The notes beneath the pieces are model-generated. The model did no database searches. It saw only the letters and a program-made list of their open reading frames with translations, and was not told the DNA's origin. DNA of 64,000 nucleotides from Nitrospirota bacterium (lineage in GTDB: Bacteria > Nitrospirota > Nitrospiria > Nitrospirales > UBA8639), in NCBI GenBank assembly GCA_027623995.1, contig JAQBUF010000003.1, positions 21,951-85,950 of the forward strand, written 5' to 3'. Positions within the stretch are counted from its first letter, which is position 1. Each line of letters begins with the position of its first letter. Positions 55,301 through 64,000 of the stretch are shown here, in pieces. The position numbers and the translations under genes were made by a program.

Positions 55301-56498
55301 GTTTTGCACTTTTAATGGTTGTCGCCGCACCACGCTCTTCTAACTTATGAAAGATGAAAGGCTTAAAGAGTTCAAGCGCCATCTTTTTCGGCAACCCACA
55401 TTGATTTAACTTCAGCTCTGGTCCCACAACGATGACAGACCGACCAGAATAATCGACGCGTTTTCCTAACAGATTTTGCCGGAATCGCCCCTGCTTACCT
55501 TTCAACATGTCACTCAAAGATTTCAGAGGGCGCTTATTGGCACCACGAATAGTTCTCCCACGTCGTCCATTATCAAACAGCGCATCCACAGCCTCTTGCA
55601 GCATTCTCATTTCATTGCGAATGATCACGCCTGGCGCCTTCAACTCCACCAATCGTTTCAACCGATTATTCCGATTGATGACGCGGCGATAGAGATCATT
55701 CAAATCTGAGGTCGCAAAACGTCCCCCATCTAACGGAACAAGAGGGCGCAACTCCGGTGGAAGGACCGGAATGACATCCATAATCATCCATTCAGGTTTA
55801 TTTCCAGATTTATGGAAAGCTTCAATGACCTTTAAACGCTTGGTAAGTTTTTTCGTATTTGCTGCAGAGGTCGTCGTCCTGACTTTTTCATGTCGTTCAT
55901 CCCATAGGGCCTGAATATCGACCAGCCGTAATAATTCACGAATGGCTTCAGCACCAATCCCGACACGAAATCCCTGAGAACCATATTCATCAAATAATTC
56001 TCGGTATCGCTCCTCTGTCAGAAGTTCCTTTTCCTTCAGGGGCGTATCGCCGGGATCCAAGACCACATAGGCTTCGAAGTACAGGATTTTCTCCAATTGC
56101 TTGAGACTCATATCCAACAGAATCCCAATCCGGCTTGGTACTCCCTTCAAAAACCAAATATGGGCAACTGAAGCGGCAAGCTCGATATGCCCCATACGCT
56201 CACGGCGGACCTTCGATTGAATGACCTCGACACCGCATTTATCACAGACAATACCGCGATGCTTCATCCGTTTATATTTACCGCAGTTGCATTCCCAATC
56301 TTTGGTTGGTCCGAAAATTTTGGCACAGAACAACCCATCTTTTTCAGGCTTAAAGGATCTGTAATTAATCGTCTCGGGTTTTTTGACCTCTCCATATGAC
56401 CACGAGCGAATTTTTTCTGGTGAAGCAATTCGAATACGCATCGCATCAAAGGACACGGCATCGCGTGGCTTTTCAAACAGCGCATAGATGCTTTCCAA
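52323..56498 (-). CDS. rpoC: RNA polymerase beta' subunit
   Basis: [53 protein letters not shown]. Confidence 0.99.
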   Translation of the reverse strand: MESIYALFEKPRDAVSFDAMRIRIASPEKIRSWSYGEVKKPETINYRSFKPEKDGLFCAKIFGPTKDWECNCGKYKRMKHRGIVCDKCGVEVIQSKVRRERMGHIELAASVAHIWFLKGVPSRIGILLDMSLKQLEKILYFEAYVVLDPGDTPLKEKELLTEERYRELFDEYGSQGFRVGIGAEAIRELLRLVDIQALWDERHEKVRTTTSAANTKKLTKRLKVIEAFHKSGNKPEWMIMDVIPVLPPELRPLVPLDGGRFATSDLNDLYRRVINRNNRLKRLVELKAPGVIIRNEMRMLQEAVDALFDNGRRGRTIRGANKRPLKSLSDMLKGKQGRFRQNLLGKRVDYSGRSVIVVGPELKLNQCGLPKKMALELFKPFIFHKLEERGAATTIKSAKRLVEKERPEVWDVLDEVIREHPVILNRAPTLHRLGMQAFDPVLVEGKAIRLHPLVCAAFNADFDGDQMAVHLPLSVEAQIEVRVLMMAINNILSPANGRPLAIPSQDMVLGCYWLTQVHDGAKGEGKILYSHEEVRIAYDAGELDEQARVKVRIKGELVDTTVGRVIFGEILPATVDFSHVNQVMTKKEMTKLIDSVYRKAGLHETVIMLDKLKDIGFSYATKAGISICIDNMHIPTKKGVLIEGAKKAVGEVEVQYNEGLITNGERYNKVIDIWAHVSEQVANEMMSEIRAGGGQGPEDTLNPIFMMADSGARGSSQQIRQLGGMRGLMAKPSGEIIETPITANFREGLTVLQYFISTHGARKGLADTALKTANSGYLTRRLVDIAQDVIVSIEDCLTTDGIDVSALVEGGEIIEPLEERILGRLAAGDILDPVTNEVVVKGNQELDENRVKAVVESGIDHIKIRSVLTCQARWGVCIRCYGRDLSRGRLVELGEPVGVIAAQSIGEPGTQLTMRTFHIGGTASKVVEQSVVESRHDGVLKYLSFDAKKNIDFHSDQIAVKNKHGEWVVMNRNAKIAVYDDSGREREKYPVVYGAKIKVKDGDRVTVGRKLVEWDPYTLTILTEVGGKIAYGDITEGITMKEEVDEITGLSRKVVIEQAGTNLRPRISLKDESGKTAKLPSAGSSARYLLPVGAHIFVEKGALVHPGDVLAKIPRETTKTKDITGGLPRVAELFEARKPKEQAVISEIDGEVAFGGFVKGLRKVTVDNKMGDVKEYFIPRGKHVNVHEGDWVRAGEPLMDGSANPHDILAVLGPRELQRYLVNQVQEVYRLQGVSINDKHIEIIARQMLKKVRIEDPGDTIFLPEAQVGRFDFMDENQRVLAEGGQPAIGKPVLLGITKASLSTDSFISGASFQETTRVLTEAAINGRIDDLRGLKENVIVGRLIPAGTGFSLYRETFVPRPVETLIETEVENVAAKALLEGGKELQPQST

Positions 56499-56557
56499 AG
56501 TTCTACCCTCCTAGTTAAACACTCGTGAGAAAAACGATGTACACGAAGTGCACGAAT

Positions 56558-59500
56558 TTATTCGGCGGACTTCATGAGTTCGACATCAAGGCCTAAACTT
56601 TGAAGTTCTTTGACCAAGACATTAAAGGATTCCGGCAACCCAGGCTCTAAGAAATTCTCGCCTTTCACAATCGCTTCGTACATCCGCGATCGTCCCGGGA
56701 CATCGTCTGATTTGACAGTGAGAAATTCCTGCAAGGTAGAGGCGGCTCCATAAGCCTGTAAAGCCCACACCTCCATCTCCCCTAAACGCTGACCACCAAA
56801 CTGGGCCTTACCACCCAATGGCTGTTGAGTCACAAGTGAATACGGACCAATGGATCGAGCATGAATTTTATCATCAACCAAATGGTGCAACTTCAGCATA
56901 TACACATACCCAACGGTCACTGGACTCTTGAATGGCTCTCCTGAACGCCCATCATACACCACGGACTGTCCACTTCGCGGAAGACCGGCCTTGGTCAAGA
57001 GATCCTTAATTTCTAACTCAGTCGCTCCATCAAACACCGGGCTGGCTATATGGATACCTAGTGCCTTGGCTGCCCACCCGAGATGAGTCTCCAGGATTTG
57101 ACCAACGTTCATACGAGATGGCACCCCGAGCGGATTGAGCACAATTTCAAGCGGTGTCCCATCGGGAAGATATGGCATGTCTTCCTCAGGAAGGATTCGA
57201 GACACCACCCCTTTATTACCATGCCGACCAGCCATTTTGTCGCCGACGGAAATTTTTCTTTTGATCGCCAAGTACACCTTCACTAACTTGATGACGCCGG
57301 GAGGCAGCTCATCGCCTCGTCGAAGTCGCCCAACCTTTTCGTCATAATATGTTTGAAGGATTTCAATTTGATCCTTCGCAGCCCGTTCAATATCTTCAAG
57401 CTTTTTCTGCTCGTCGGCATCACCAAGAGTAACCCGCCGAACATCATCATCGGACAACTTCCGCAAGACATCCGCAGTGATTTTTCCTTTTTTCTTTAAA
57501 ATCACTTCGCCACTGTCATGATCCATGAGATCACGGCACACGACTTGACCTAAAAGAAGCTTGCGAATCCGCTTATTCCGCTCGTCCTCAATGATGCGTA
57601 ACTCATCTTGATAATTGCGTTCAATCTTGACGCGATCTTGGGATTCAATATTTTTCGATCGCTCATCTTTATCAATACCTTTTCGTGAAAAGATTTTGAC
57701 ATCGACAACAATTCCCTCAATCCCAGGAGGCACCTGAAGAGAAGTATCTTTGACATCACCGGCTTTTTCACCAAAAATCGCACGCAATAATTTTTCTTCA
57801 GGGGTCAACTGAGTTTCGCCCTTAGGCGTGACCTTGCCGACCAGAATATCCCCAGGCTTGACCTCTGCTCCAATCCGAACGATTCCACTTTCATCCAAGT
57901 TGCGAAGGGCTTCTTCCCCTAAATTTGGAATATCTCTCGTAATCTCTTCTTTCCCTAACTTCGTATCACGAGCCTCGACCTCAAACTCTTCAATATGAAT
58001 TGACGTAAAGACATCATCACGAACAAGTTTCTCGCTGAGCAAAATCGCATCTTCAAAATTATATCCACCCCAAGGCATAAATCCGACAAGGACATTTTTC
58101 CCAAGGGCCAATTCTCCACGATCAATAGATGGGCCATCTGCCAAAACTTGCCCCTTTTTGACAGGCTGTCCGACTCGAACGACTGGCGTCTGCGTGACGC
58201 AAGTATTTTGATTTGTGCGCTGAAACTTCACAAGATCATACGAATCCAAGAATCGCCCACCCTTGCGTTTAGGATCATCGTTCTTGCCAAGCTCAGTTCT
58301 CACCACGATACGACGAGCATCGACGCTTTCAACCACACCATCTCGTCGCGCTTGCTCAACATACCCCGAGTCTCTGGCCACCACCGCTTCCATTCCTGTT
58401 CCCACCAACGGAGCTTCACTTTGAATTAAGGGGACAGCTTGTCGCTGCATGTTCGATCCCATCAAAGCTCGATTCGCATCATCATGCTCAAGAAAGGGAA
58501 TTAATGCCGTGGCAACACTGACCATTTGCTTGGGCGACACATCGACATAATCCACCTTATCCGGATCGGTCGTCACAAATTCACCACCTGATCGAGCCGT
58601 CACTGTTTCTGCCACCAGTTTTCCACGCTCATCCATTTTGGTATTAGCCTGGGCAATGACGTACCGTTCGCCCTCAAGAGGGGAAAGAAATTCTACCTCA
58701 TTGACCACTCGCCCTTTTCGCACTTTACGAAATGGGGCTTCGATAAATCCAAATTCATTGATTCGAGCATAGGTCGCCAATGAGGTAATCAACCCAATGT
58801 TTGGACCTTCAGGCGTTTCAATTGGACAAATCCGACTATAGTGAGAAGGATGCACATCACGAACCTCAAACCCAGCTCGTTCACGAGTCAAACCGCCTGG
58901 CCCCAATGCGGACAAACGACGCTTATGGGTGATCTCCGCAAGCGGATTCGTTTGATCCATAAATTGGGACAACTGACTGCCAGCGAAAAACTCTTTAATG
59001 GCCGCCACGATAGGCTTGGCATTAATCAAATCATGGGGAAGCACAGTCTCCATATCCAGAAGATTCATCCGCTCCTTAATGCTTCGCTCCATCCGCGCAA
59101 GACCCAATCGGATTTGATTTTCCAACAACTCACCAACCGATCGCACGCGTCGATTCCCCAAATGGTCAATATCATCGACATCGCCCTTACCCATTTTCAA
59201 TTCGACCAAACAACGCACCACTTCCGCAACATCCTGCATCGTTAAGGCACGCTGGTCCAACGAGTGGTCCAAATTAAATCGGCTATTCATTTTGAGTCGC
59301 CCAACGGGAGACAGATCGTACCGCTTGAAATTCAAAAACAGATTTTCAAATAGGAGTTTCGCCGAATCAATTGAAGGCATCTCTCCAGGACGAAGCCGCT
59401 TATAGATTTCAACCCAGGCCTCTTCTTTTGAAGTCGTACGCTCAGCATCTAAGGTATCCAGAATGACAGGGGTCGCCATCGAACTATCCAAGTAGATAAT

Positions 59501-60526
59501 CTTAAAGCTCTCAACGCTGCCTTCAAGTATTTTTTCTACCGCTGGCAAGGTCAGTCGTTGATTTTTTTCAAGGACAACCTCTCCACTTTTCGGATCAACT
59601 AACTCCGTCAACACGGCTCGACCAATGAGCTCCTCTGCCCTGACGGGAATTTCCTTAATCCCGGCAGCTCGAAGCTTCGTCATCACACCTTTAGTTAAGC
59701 GGCCACCCTCCTTGAGTATCGGCTCCTTGGAACCCTTCTCAAATACATCCTGCGAGGAACGGTGCCCAGTGTGAAGTTCAGCATCAAGCTTTCGCATCAA
59801 CTGCCCATTTACCACCCGAATCTCTTCCACCGGGTAATACATTTTGAGCAATTCATCCGTGGAAAGCCCAAAGGCTTTCAACAAAATCGTCGCCGGCATT
59901 TTTCGACGCCGATCGATTCGGACATACAAAATATCCCGCGCATCAAATTCAAAATCTAACCAGGACCCCCTATAGGGAATAATTCGAGCCGAAAACATAA
60001 TTTTCCCACTGGAATGCGTGCGCCCCTTATCATGACTAAACGAGGCCCCAGGGGACCGATGCAATTGGCTAACCACCACTCGCTCAGTCCCATTAATGAT
60101 AAAAGTTCCCCGATCCGTCATCAGCGGAAGTTCGCCGACATAGACCTCTTGCTCACGCACATCGAGGACTTTTCCCTTGACGCTCTTATCCTGACTGTCA
60201 AATACCACCAATCGAATACGTAACTTCATTGGAGCAGCAAAGGTCATCCCCTGCTCCAAACATTCACGCGTATCGTACTTGGGGGTCCCCAATGAATAAC
60301 TCGTGAATTCCAGAATAGCCGTATTATTGTAATCCGAAATCGGAAACACACTCATCAATGCCGCCTGCAAGCCTTTTTCAGCTCGGTGTTCAGAGTCAGC
60401 ATTTTTTTGCAAAAAATCTTCGTATGATCGTTTTTGCACTTCGACCAGATCCGGGATCTCAATAGTTGATGGAATTTTTGAAAAATCCATCCTTTTGATA
60501 ATTCCCGGCAATAATGGTTGCGGCAT
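56558..60526 (-). CDS. rpoB: RNA polymerase beta subunit (start at 60526 with AAGGAG SD preferred over 60547)
   Basis: SYEDFLQ...[61 protein letters not shown]. Confidence 0.98.
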   Translation of the reverse strand: MPQPLLPGIIKRMDFSKIPSTIEIPDLVEVQKRSYEDFLQKNADSEHRAEKGLQAALMSVFPISDYNNTAILEFTSYSLGTPKYDTRECLEQGMTFAAPMKLRIRLVVFDSQDKSVKGKVLDVREQEVYVGELPLMTDRGTFIINGTERVVVSQLHRSPGASFSHDKGRTHSSGKIMFSARIIPYRGSWLDFEFDARDILYVRIDRRRKMPATILLKAFGLSTDELLKMYYPVEEIRVVNGQLMRKLDAELHTGHRSSQDVFEKGSKEPILKEGGRLTKGVMTKLRAAGIKEIPVRAEELIGRAVLTELVDPKSGEVVLEKNQRLTLPAVEKILEGSVESFKIIYLDSSMATPVILDTLDAERTTSKEEAWVEIYKRLRPGEMPSIDSAKLLFENLFLNFKRYDLSPVGRLKMNSRFNLDHSLDQRALTMQDVAEVVRCLVELKMGKGDVDDIDHLGNRRVRSVGELLENQIRLGLARMERSIKERMNLLDMETVLPHDLINAKPIVAAIKEFFAGSQLSQFMDQTNPLAEITHKRRLSALGPGGLTRERAGFEVRDVHPSHYSRICPIETPEGPNIGLITSLATYARINEFGFIEAPFRKVRKGRVVNEVEFLSPLEGERYVIAQANTKMDERGKLVAETVTARSGGEFVTTDPDKVDYVDVSPKQMVSVATALIPFLEHDDANRALMGSNMQRQAVPLIQSEAPLVGTGMEAVVARDSGYVEQARRDGVVESVDARRIVVRTELGKNDDPKRKGGRFLDSYDLVKFQRTNQNTCVTQTPVVRVGQPVKKGQVLADGPSIDRGELALGKNVLVGFMPWGGYNFEDAILLSEKLVRDDVFTSIHIEEFEVEARDTKLGKEEITRDIPNLGEEALRNLDESGIVRIGAEVKPGDILVGKVTPKGETQLTPEEKLLRAIFGEKAGDVKDTSLQVPPGIEGIVVDVKIFSRKGIDKDERSKNIESQDRVKIERNYQDELRIIEDERNKRIRKLLLGQVVCRDLMDHDSGEVILKKKGKITADVLRKLSDDDVRRVTLGDADEQKKLEDIERAAKDQIEILQTYYDEKVGRLRRGDELPPGVIKLVKVYLAIKRKISVGDKMAGRHGNKGVVSRILPEEDMPYLPDGTPLEIVLNPLGVPSRMNVGQILETHLGWAAKALGIHIASPVFDGATELEIKDLLTKAGLPRSGQSVVYDGRSGEPFKSPVTVGYVYMLKLHHLVDDKIHARSIGPYSLVTQQPLGGKAQFGGQRLGEMEVWALQAYGAASTLQEFLTVKSDDVPGRSRMYEAIVKGENFLEPGLPESFNVLVKELQSLGLDVELMKSAE

Positions 60527-60564
60527 ATTCGGCTCCTTCGACATCAATTCAGGTTAGACAGCCC

Positions 60565-60597
60565 TTCCTGAGCAAACAGGAAAAATCCTCGTTCCTG
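60565..60597 (-). promoter_or_regulatory. Three-segment alternative hairpin in the rplL-rpoB gap
   Basis: Minus-strand order CAGGAA(60597-60592) / TTCCTG(60582-60577) / CAGGAA(60570-60565); the middle segment can pair with either flank. Confidence 0.4.
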
Positions 60598-60604
60598 ATC
60601 TATC

Positions 60605-60997
60605 CTATTTGACTTCTACCGTCGCTCCGACATCCACCAACTTCTTCTTAATGGCTTCAGATTCGTCCTTATCGGCTCCCTCTTTCACGACTTTTGGCGC
60701 ACCCTCAACCAAGTCCTTAGCTTCTTTTAAGCCCAAGCCGGTAATTTCACGAACCACTTTAATAATTTGGATTTTCTTATCAGCTGGATAAGCAGCCAAC
60801 ACGACATCGAAGGAATCCTTCTCTTCTGCGACTGGCGCTGCGGCAGCACCGGCAGCGGCCGCAGCTACTGGCGCGGCTGCGGTCACCCCAAATTTATCTT
60901 CAAACCCTTTAACTAATTCTGAAAGCTCCAATACCGTCATACTTCCCACGGCACTGAGAATGTCATCCTTTGAAAGTTTTGCTTCTGTCGCTGGCAT
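60605..60997 (-). CDS. rplL: Ribosomal protein L7/L12, probable internal-start product of the fused frame
   Basis: ATG at 60997 is in the L10 frame; SD-like AAGGGGG 8 nt upstream; complete L12 with Ala-rich hinge and C-terminal [33 protein letters not shown]. Confidence 0.85.
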   Translation of the reverse strand: MPATEAKLSKDDILSAVGSMTVLELSELVKGFEDKFGVTAAAPVAAAAAGAAAAPVAEEKDSFDVVLAAYPADKKIQIIKVVREITGLGLKEAKDLVEGAPKVVKEGADKDESEAIKKKLVDVGATVEVK

Positions 60998-61531
60998 TGA
61001 ACCGTCCCCCTTCTTTTTTTCCTGAATTGCCGTCAGCACTGTCACGAACCCACGAAGAATGCTTTGCATCACGCTTGCCAGCCCACGCATTGGGCCCTGC
61101 ATAGCGGATAGCAACATGGACAACAAGACCTCCCTGGAGGGTAAATCTGCTGTAGCAATCAGTTGCGCAGGATCGAGTGCGTTTCCTTCTAAAATACCGC
61201 CTCGCCATAAAATTTTCTCATCACACTTTTCTGCCTTAATAAAATCTCGAAGAATTTTTGCTGGAAGAACAGGATCGTCATAACCAATAACCAGAGCCAC
61301 CTGCCCCTTAAACAAGGACTTCACCGGCATGAGTGATGTCCCCTCAGCTGCCCGCATCGCCAGCGTATTTTTTACGACTCGGAGCTCAGCCTTCACACCA
61401 CGAAGCTGATGTCGCAGCTGCGTCACCTGATTAACCGGCATGCCAACACATTCCGTAATCACAGCCAAACGAGCCCGAGAGAACCGCTCGTGCAGGTCAG
61501 CGACCGCTGTTGCTTTGCTTTCCTTTTTCAT
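60605..61531 (-). CDS. rplJ: Continuous ORF encoding ribosomal protein L10 joined in frame to L7/L12 (L10 part about 60998-61531)
   Basis: 308 aa: L10 ([31 protein letters not shown]...[26 protein letters not shown]) followed without a stop by L7/L12 ([38 protein letters not shown]...). Confidence 0.9.
   Translation of the reverse strand: MKKESKATAVADLHERFSRARLAVITECVGMPVNQVTQLRHQLRGVKAELRVVKNTLAMRAAEGTSLMPVKSLFKGQVALVIGYDDPVLPAKILRDFIKAEKCDEKILWRGGILEGNALDPAQLIATADLPSREVLLSMLLSAMQGPMRGLASVMQSILRGFVTVLTAIQEKKKGDGSMPATEAKLSKDDILSAVGSMTVLELSELVKGFEDKFGVTAAAPVAAAAAGAAAAPVAEEKDSFDVVLAAYPADKKIQIIKVVREITGLGLKEAKDLVEGAPKVVKEGADKDESEAIKKKLVDVGATVEVK
61013..61019 (-). promoter_or_regulatory. dnaX-type slippery heptamer A AAA AAG in the zero frame at the L10/L12 junction
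   Basis: Codons CAG GAA AAA AAG AAG GGG; a -1 shift here terminates at TGA 60965-60963 after [16 protein letters not shown]. Confidence 0.5.
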
Positions 61532-61552
61532 TTAGCACTCCCTCCCCACCAC

Positions 61553-62254
61553 TCAAGCAAACTGCCGTGCGATTAATGAACACTCAAGGGGAATAGCAGG
61601 TCCCATCGTGCTACACATCGTGGCACTCCTTAAATATTTCCCCTTACTCGATGATGGCTTAGCCTTCACGATTGAGCTAAACACCGCCTGTGCATTTTCC
61701 GTAATCTTAGAACCATCAAAGGAGGCCTTACCGATTGGGACATGCACAATCCCTGCCTTATCAACCTTGTATTCCACGCGCCCCTTACGAATTTCATCAA
61801 TGGCTTTTGCCACTTCAAATGTCACCGTTCCCGTTTTAGGGTTCGGCATGAGCCCCCTTGGACCAAGAATTTTCCCTAATTTACCAACGGATGCCATGAG
61901 GTCAGGTGTCGCAATGGCCTGATCAAAATCCAACCAGCCACCTTTCACCTTTTCCAAAAGGTCATCAGAGCCAACAAAATCTGCTCCGGCGTCTCTCGCT
62001 TCCTGCTCCTTCTCCCCTTTGGCAAAGACTAGAATACGAACCTTCCTCCCAGTTCCATGGGGAAGGAGTGTCGTCCCACGAACCATTTGATCTGCCCGCT
62101 TGGGATCGACACCTAACCGAATAGCCAACTCAACAGTTTCATCAAATTTTGCCGAGGCAGTCTGCTTGACCAACTCACCAGCCGACTCCAAATCGTAGAA
62201 CTTTGCGTCTACCTTCGCTGTAGCGTTTTGTAATTTCTTTCCCACCGCTATCAC
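61553..62254 (-). CDS. rplA: 50S ribosomal protein L1
   Basis: [52 protein letters not shown]. Confidence 0.98.
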   Translation of the reverse strand: MIAVGKKLQNATAKVDAKFYDLESAGELVKQTASAKFDETVELAIRLGVDPKRADQMVRGTTLLPHGTGRKVRILVFAKGEKEQEARDAGADFVGSDDLLEKVKGGWLDFDQAIATPDLMASVGKLGKILGPRGLMPNPKTGTVTFEVAKAIDEIRKGRVEYKVDKAGIVHVPIGKASFDGSKITENAQAVFSSIVKAKPSSSKGKYLRSATMCSTMGPAIPLECSLIARQFA

Positions 62255-62278
62255 TCCTATGATCGAGGACCTACAAGG

Positions 62279-62704
62279 TTAGTCCGTAACTGTAATTCCC
62301 ATACTACGAGCCGTGCCTGCAATAATTTTCACAGCTCCAACAAGATCAACTGCATTTAAATCGGTCATTTTCAGTTTTGAAATTTCAGTCAATTGCGCCA
62401 GCGAAATTTGCCCCACTTTATCTTTCTGTGGGACACCAGACCCCTTCATAATGCCAGCTGCCTTTTTCAGGAGATCAGTGGCCGGAGGGGTCTTAGTAAT
62501 AAAGGTAAAACTTTTATCTTTATAGACCGAAATAACTACAGGAATAATGCTACCTTCCTGCTTCTGGGTCTTCGCATTAAATTGCTTGCAAAATTCCATA
62601 ATATTAAGACCATGCTGCCCCAATGCCGGACCGACAGGAGGTGCAGGATTTGCCTTGCCCGCAGGAATTTGCAATTTAATTTGAGTAATGACCTCCTTCG
62701 CCAT
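62279..62704 (-). CDS. rplK: 50S ribosomal protein L11
   Basis: [38 protein letters not shown]. Confidence 0.99.
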   Translation of the reverse strand: MAKEVITQIKLQIPAGKANPAPPVGPALGQHGLNIMEFCKQFNAKTQKQEGSIIPVVISVYKDKSFTFITKTPPATDLLKKAAGIMKGSGVPQKDKVGQISLAQLTEISKLKMTDLNAVDLVGAVKIIAGTARSMGITVTD

Positions 62705-62802
62705 AGCGTGCTCACTTTCCTACCTGAGGGTTAACAATACTCCAAAGCCTCCCAAGAGGCATTCACAAAGCGCTGCCACACAAAATACTGACAATCAACA
62801 AA

Positions 62803-63342
62803 TTATCCACGCTCAATTTGCGAAAATGCCAACTCCACCGGGGTTGAACGACCAAATATACTGACCATGGCTTTCACCCGACTATGGTCCGAATCCACCT
62901 CATCCACCAAACCATTGAACCCCATAAACGGTCCATCAATAATCCGGACGTTGTCACCCTTAGAAAAGATGACTTGTTCACGAGGCGCCGCAGCCCCCAC
63001 TTCTATTTGTTTAAGAATAGATTCTGCCTCTTCCGCGGTAAGTGGAATTGGCCGAGCCCCACCACCAACAAATCCCGTGACTTTCGGGGTATCCTTAATC
63101 ATCATCACGGTTTCATCTCTGACAGGAGCTTCCAACTCTATTAGCACGTACCCTGGGAAAAACTTTCGCTTTGAGGCACGTCGCTTCCCGTCTTTAATTT
63201 CAATCACATCTTCCGTGGGAACAAGGACCTGACCAAGATCCTCCTCCAGGCCCATTTGAATAGCCCGCTCCCCCAGGGAAGCACGAACTCTTCCCTCGTA
63301 GCCAGAATATGTATGAATGACATACCAATTTTTGGCCATCAA
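62803..63342 (-). CDS. nusG: Transcription termination/antitermination protein NusG
   Basis: NWYVIHTYSGYEGRVRASL...KRKFFPGYVLIE...GDNVRIIDGPFMGFNGLVDEVD. Confidence 0.97.
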   Translation of the reverse strand: MMAKNWYVIHTYSGYEGRVRASLGERAIQMGLEEDLGQVLVPTEDVIEIKDGKRRASKRKFFPGYVLIELEAPVRDETVMMIKDTPKVTGFVGGGARPIPLTAEEAESILKQIEVGAAAPREQVIFSKGDNVRIIDGPFMGFNGLVDEVDSDHSRVKAMVSIFGRSTPVELAFSQIERG

Positions 63343-63361
63343 AAGACCTCAAACTTACGCA

Positions 63362-63589
63362 TTAAAGTATGCGGCTCACAAGCCACACTAAAATAGAATC
63401 GACCATTGAAAGGTACAAAGACATAATGACACAAAACACCACCACCACCGATGTCGACCCGATGGTTTCATCACGCGTGGGATAGGTGACTTTCTTTAAT
63501 TCAGATTTCACCTCTGACAAAAACTCAGTAATCCTGCCCCACAACTTACCCACGATATGCCCTCTCCTTATTGTCCATTCCTTGACCAC
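63362..63589 (-). CDS. secE: Protein translocase subunit SecE
   Basis: FLSEVKSELKKVTYPTRDETIGSTSVVVVFCVIMSLYLSMVDSILVWLV; adjacent to nusG. Confidence 0.93.
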   Translation of the reverse strand: MVKEWTIRRGHIVGKLWGRITEFLSEVKSELKKVTYPTRDETIGSTSVVVVFCVIMSLYLSMVDSILVWLVSRIL

Positions 63590-63627
63590 TCATATTTTTT
63601 AGCCAACCTCCCACTTCCTCGAAAGAT

Positions 63628-63703
63628 TGGCAGGGGCACCAGGACTCGAACCTGGACCAACGGTTTTGGAGACCGACATGCTAGCCATTGACACCATGCC
63701 CCT
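63628..63703 (-). tRNA. tRNA-Trp (CCA anticodon), 3' CCA encoded
   Basis: AGGGGCA acceptor pairs with TGCCCCT; anticodon loop CTCCAAA; T-arm GGTTCGAGTCC; G discriminator then CCA. Confidence 0.93.
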
Positions 63704-63733
63704 TCAATTTGTGATATCCAAAATTCACAACCA

Positions 63734-63883
63734 CTATTTTACTTCCTTATGAGGGACATGCTTCCTGCACCACTTACAATACTTATTCCGTTCCAAACGG
63801 TCTGGATCATTTTTTTTATTTTTCATTGTCGAATAATTTCGTCGTTTACATTCACCACAAGCTAGAGAAATAATGACCCGCAT
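63734..63883 (-). CDS. rpmG: 50S ribosomal protein L33 (not in ORF track, 49 aa)
   Basis: Manual translation [49 protein letters not shown]. Confidence 0.95.
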   Translation of the reverse strand: MRVIISLACGECKRRNYSTMKNKKNDPDRLERNKYCKWCRKHVPHKEVK

Positions 63884-63928
63884 GGCCCCACCACCTTTCG
63901 AAAAATATCAAACACCCACCAAACGGCT

Positions 63929-64000
63929 TCACTCAACAATTTCAGTCACCACACCAGCACCCACGGTGCGCCCACCTTCCCGCACGGCGAACCGAAGCCC
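63929..64000 (-). CDS. tuf: Elongation factor Tu (copy 2), C-terminal end only, cut by window edge
   Basis: 63931-64000 identical to 47790-47859 of copy 1; stop codon TGA versus TAA in copy 1. Confidence 0.95.
   Translation of the reverse strand, partial: GLRFAVREGGRTVGAGVVTEIVE

Noticed and set aside
1-64000. CRISPR arrays, prophage, transposases, toxin-antitoxin or defence islands
   Set aside because: No direct-repeat arrays, integrase/transposase motifs or defence-type domains found in any supported ORF.

Overview
The 64 kb window looks like an ordinary bacterial chromosome segment. It is probably from a Nitrospira-like (Nitrospirota) organism, but that is inference from gene content only. 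Left to right: (i) a trehalose/alpha-glucan block on + (treZ 3' end, MscS-type channel, treS-maltokinase fusion, glgE), then zwf and an ACT-domain malic enzyme; (ii) a sulfate-activation block (sulfotransferase on -, bifunctional sat/cysC and a TSUP permease on +), in which both the sulfotransferase and sat/cysC carry a single in-frame stop inside otherwise continuous homologous sequence; (iii) glnD, nadE, a GAF-GAF-ANTAR protein, aroB and aroC on -; (iv) a pilMNOP cluster with only an AMIN-domain remnant where pilQ is expected; (v) rapZ, rpoN, lptB, lptA, lptC; (vi) a contiguous, entirely minus-strand ribosomal/RNA polymerase superoperon (alpha, spc, S10, str, rpoBC, L10/L12, L1/L11, nusG-secE, tRNA-Trp, rpmG) bracketed by two tuf copies. 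The observations most worth a second look are: a continuous reading frame joining ribosomal proteins L10 and L7/L12, with an in-frame dnaX-type slippery heptamer (A AAA AAG) and an internal Shine-Dalgarno at the junction; the paired in-frame stops in PAPS-making and PAPS-using genes; and a terminator-like hairpin overlapping an ANTAR-type hexaloop hairpin directly before nadE and just downstream of a GAF-GAF-ANTAR gene. No CRISPR array, prophage, transposase or recognisable defence system was seen. All family assignments come from reading the translations; no database search was run.
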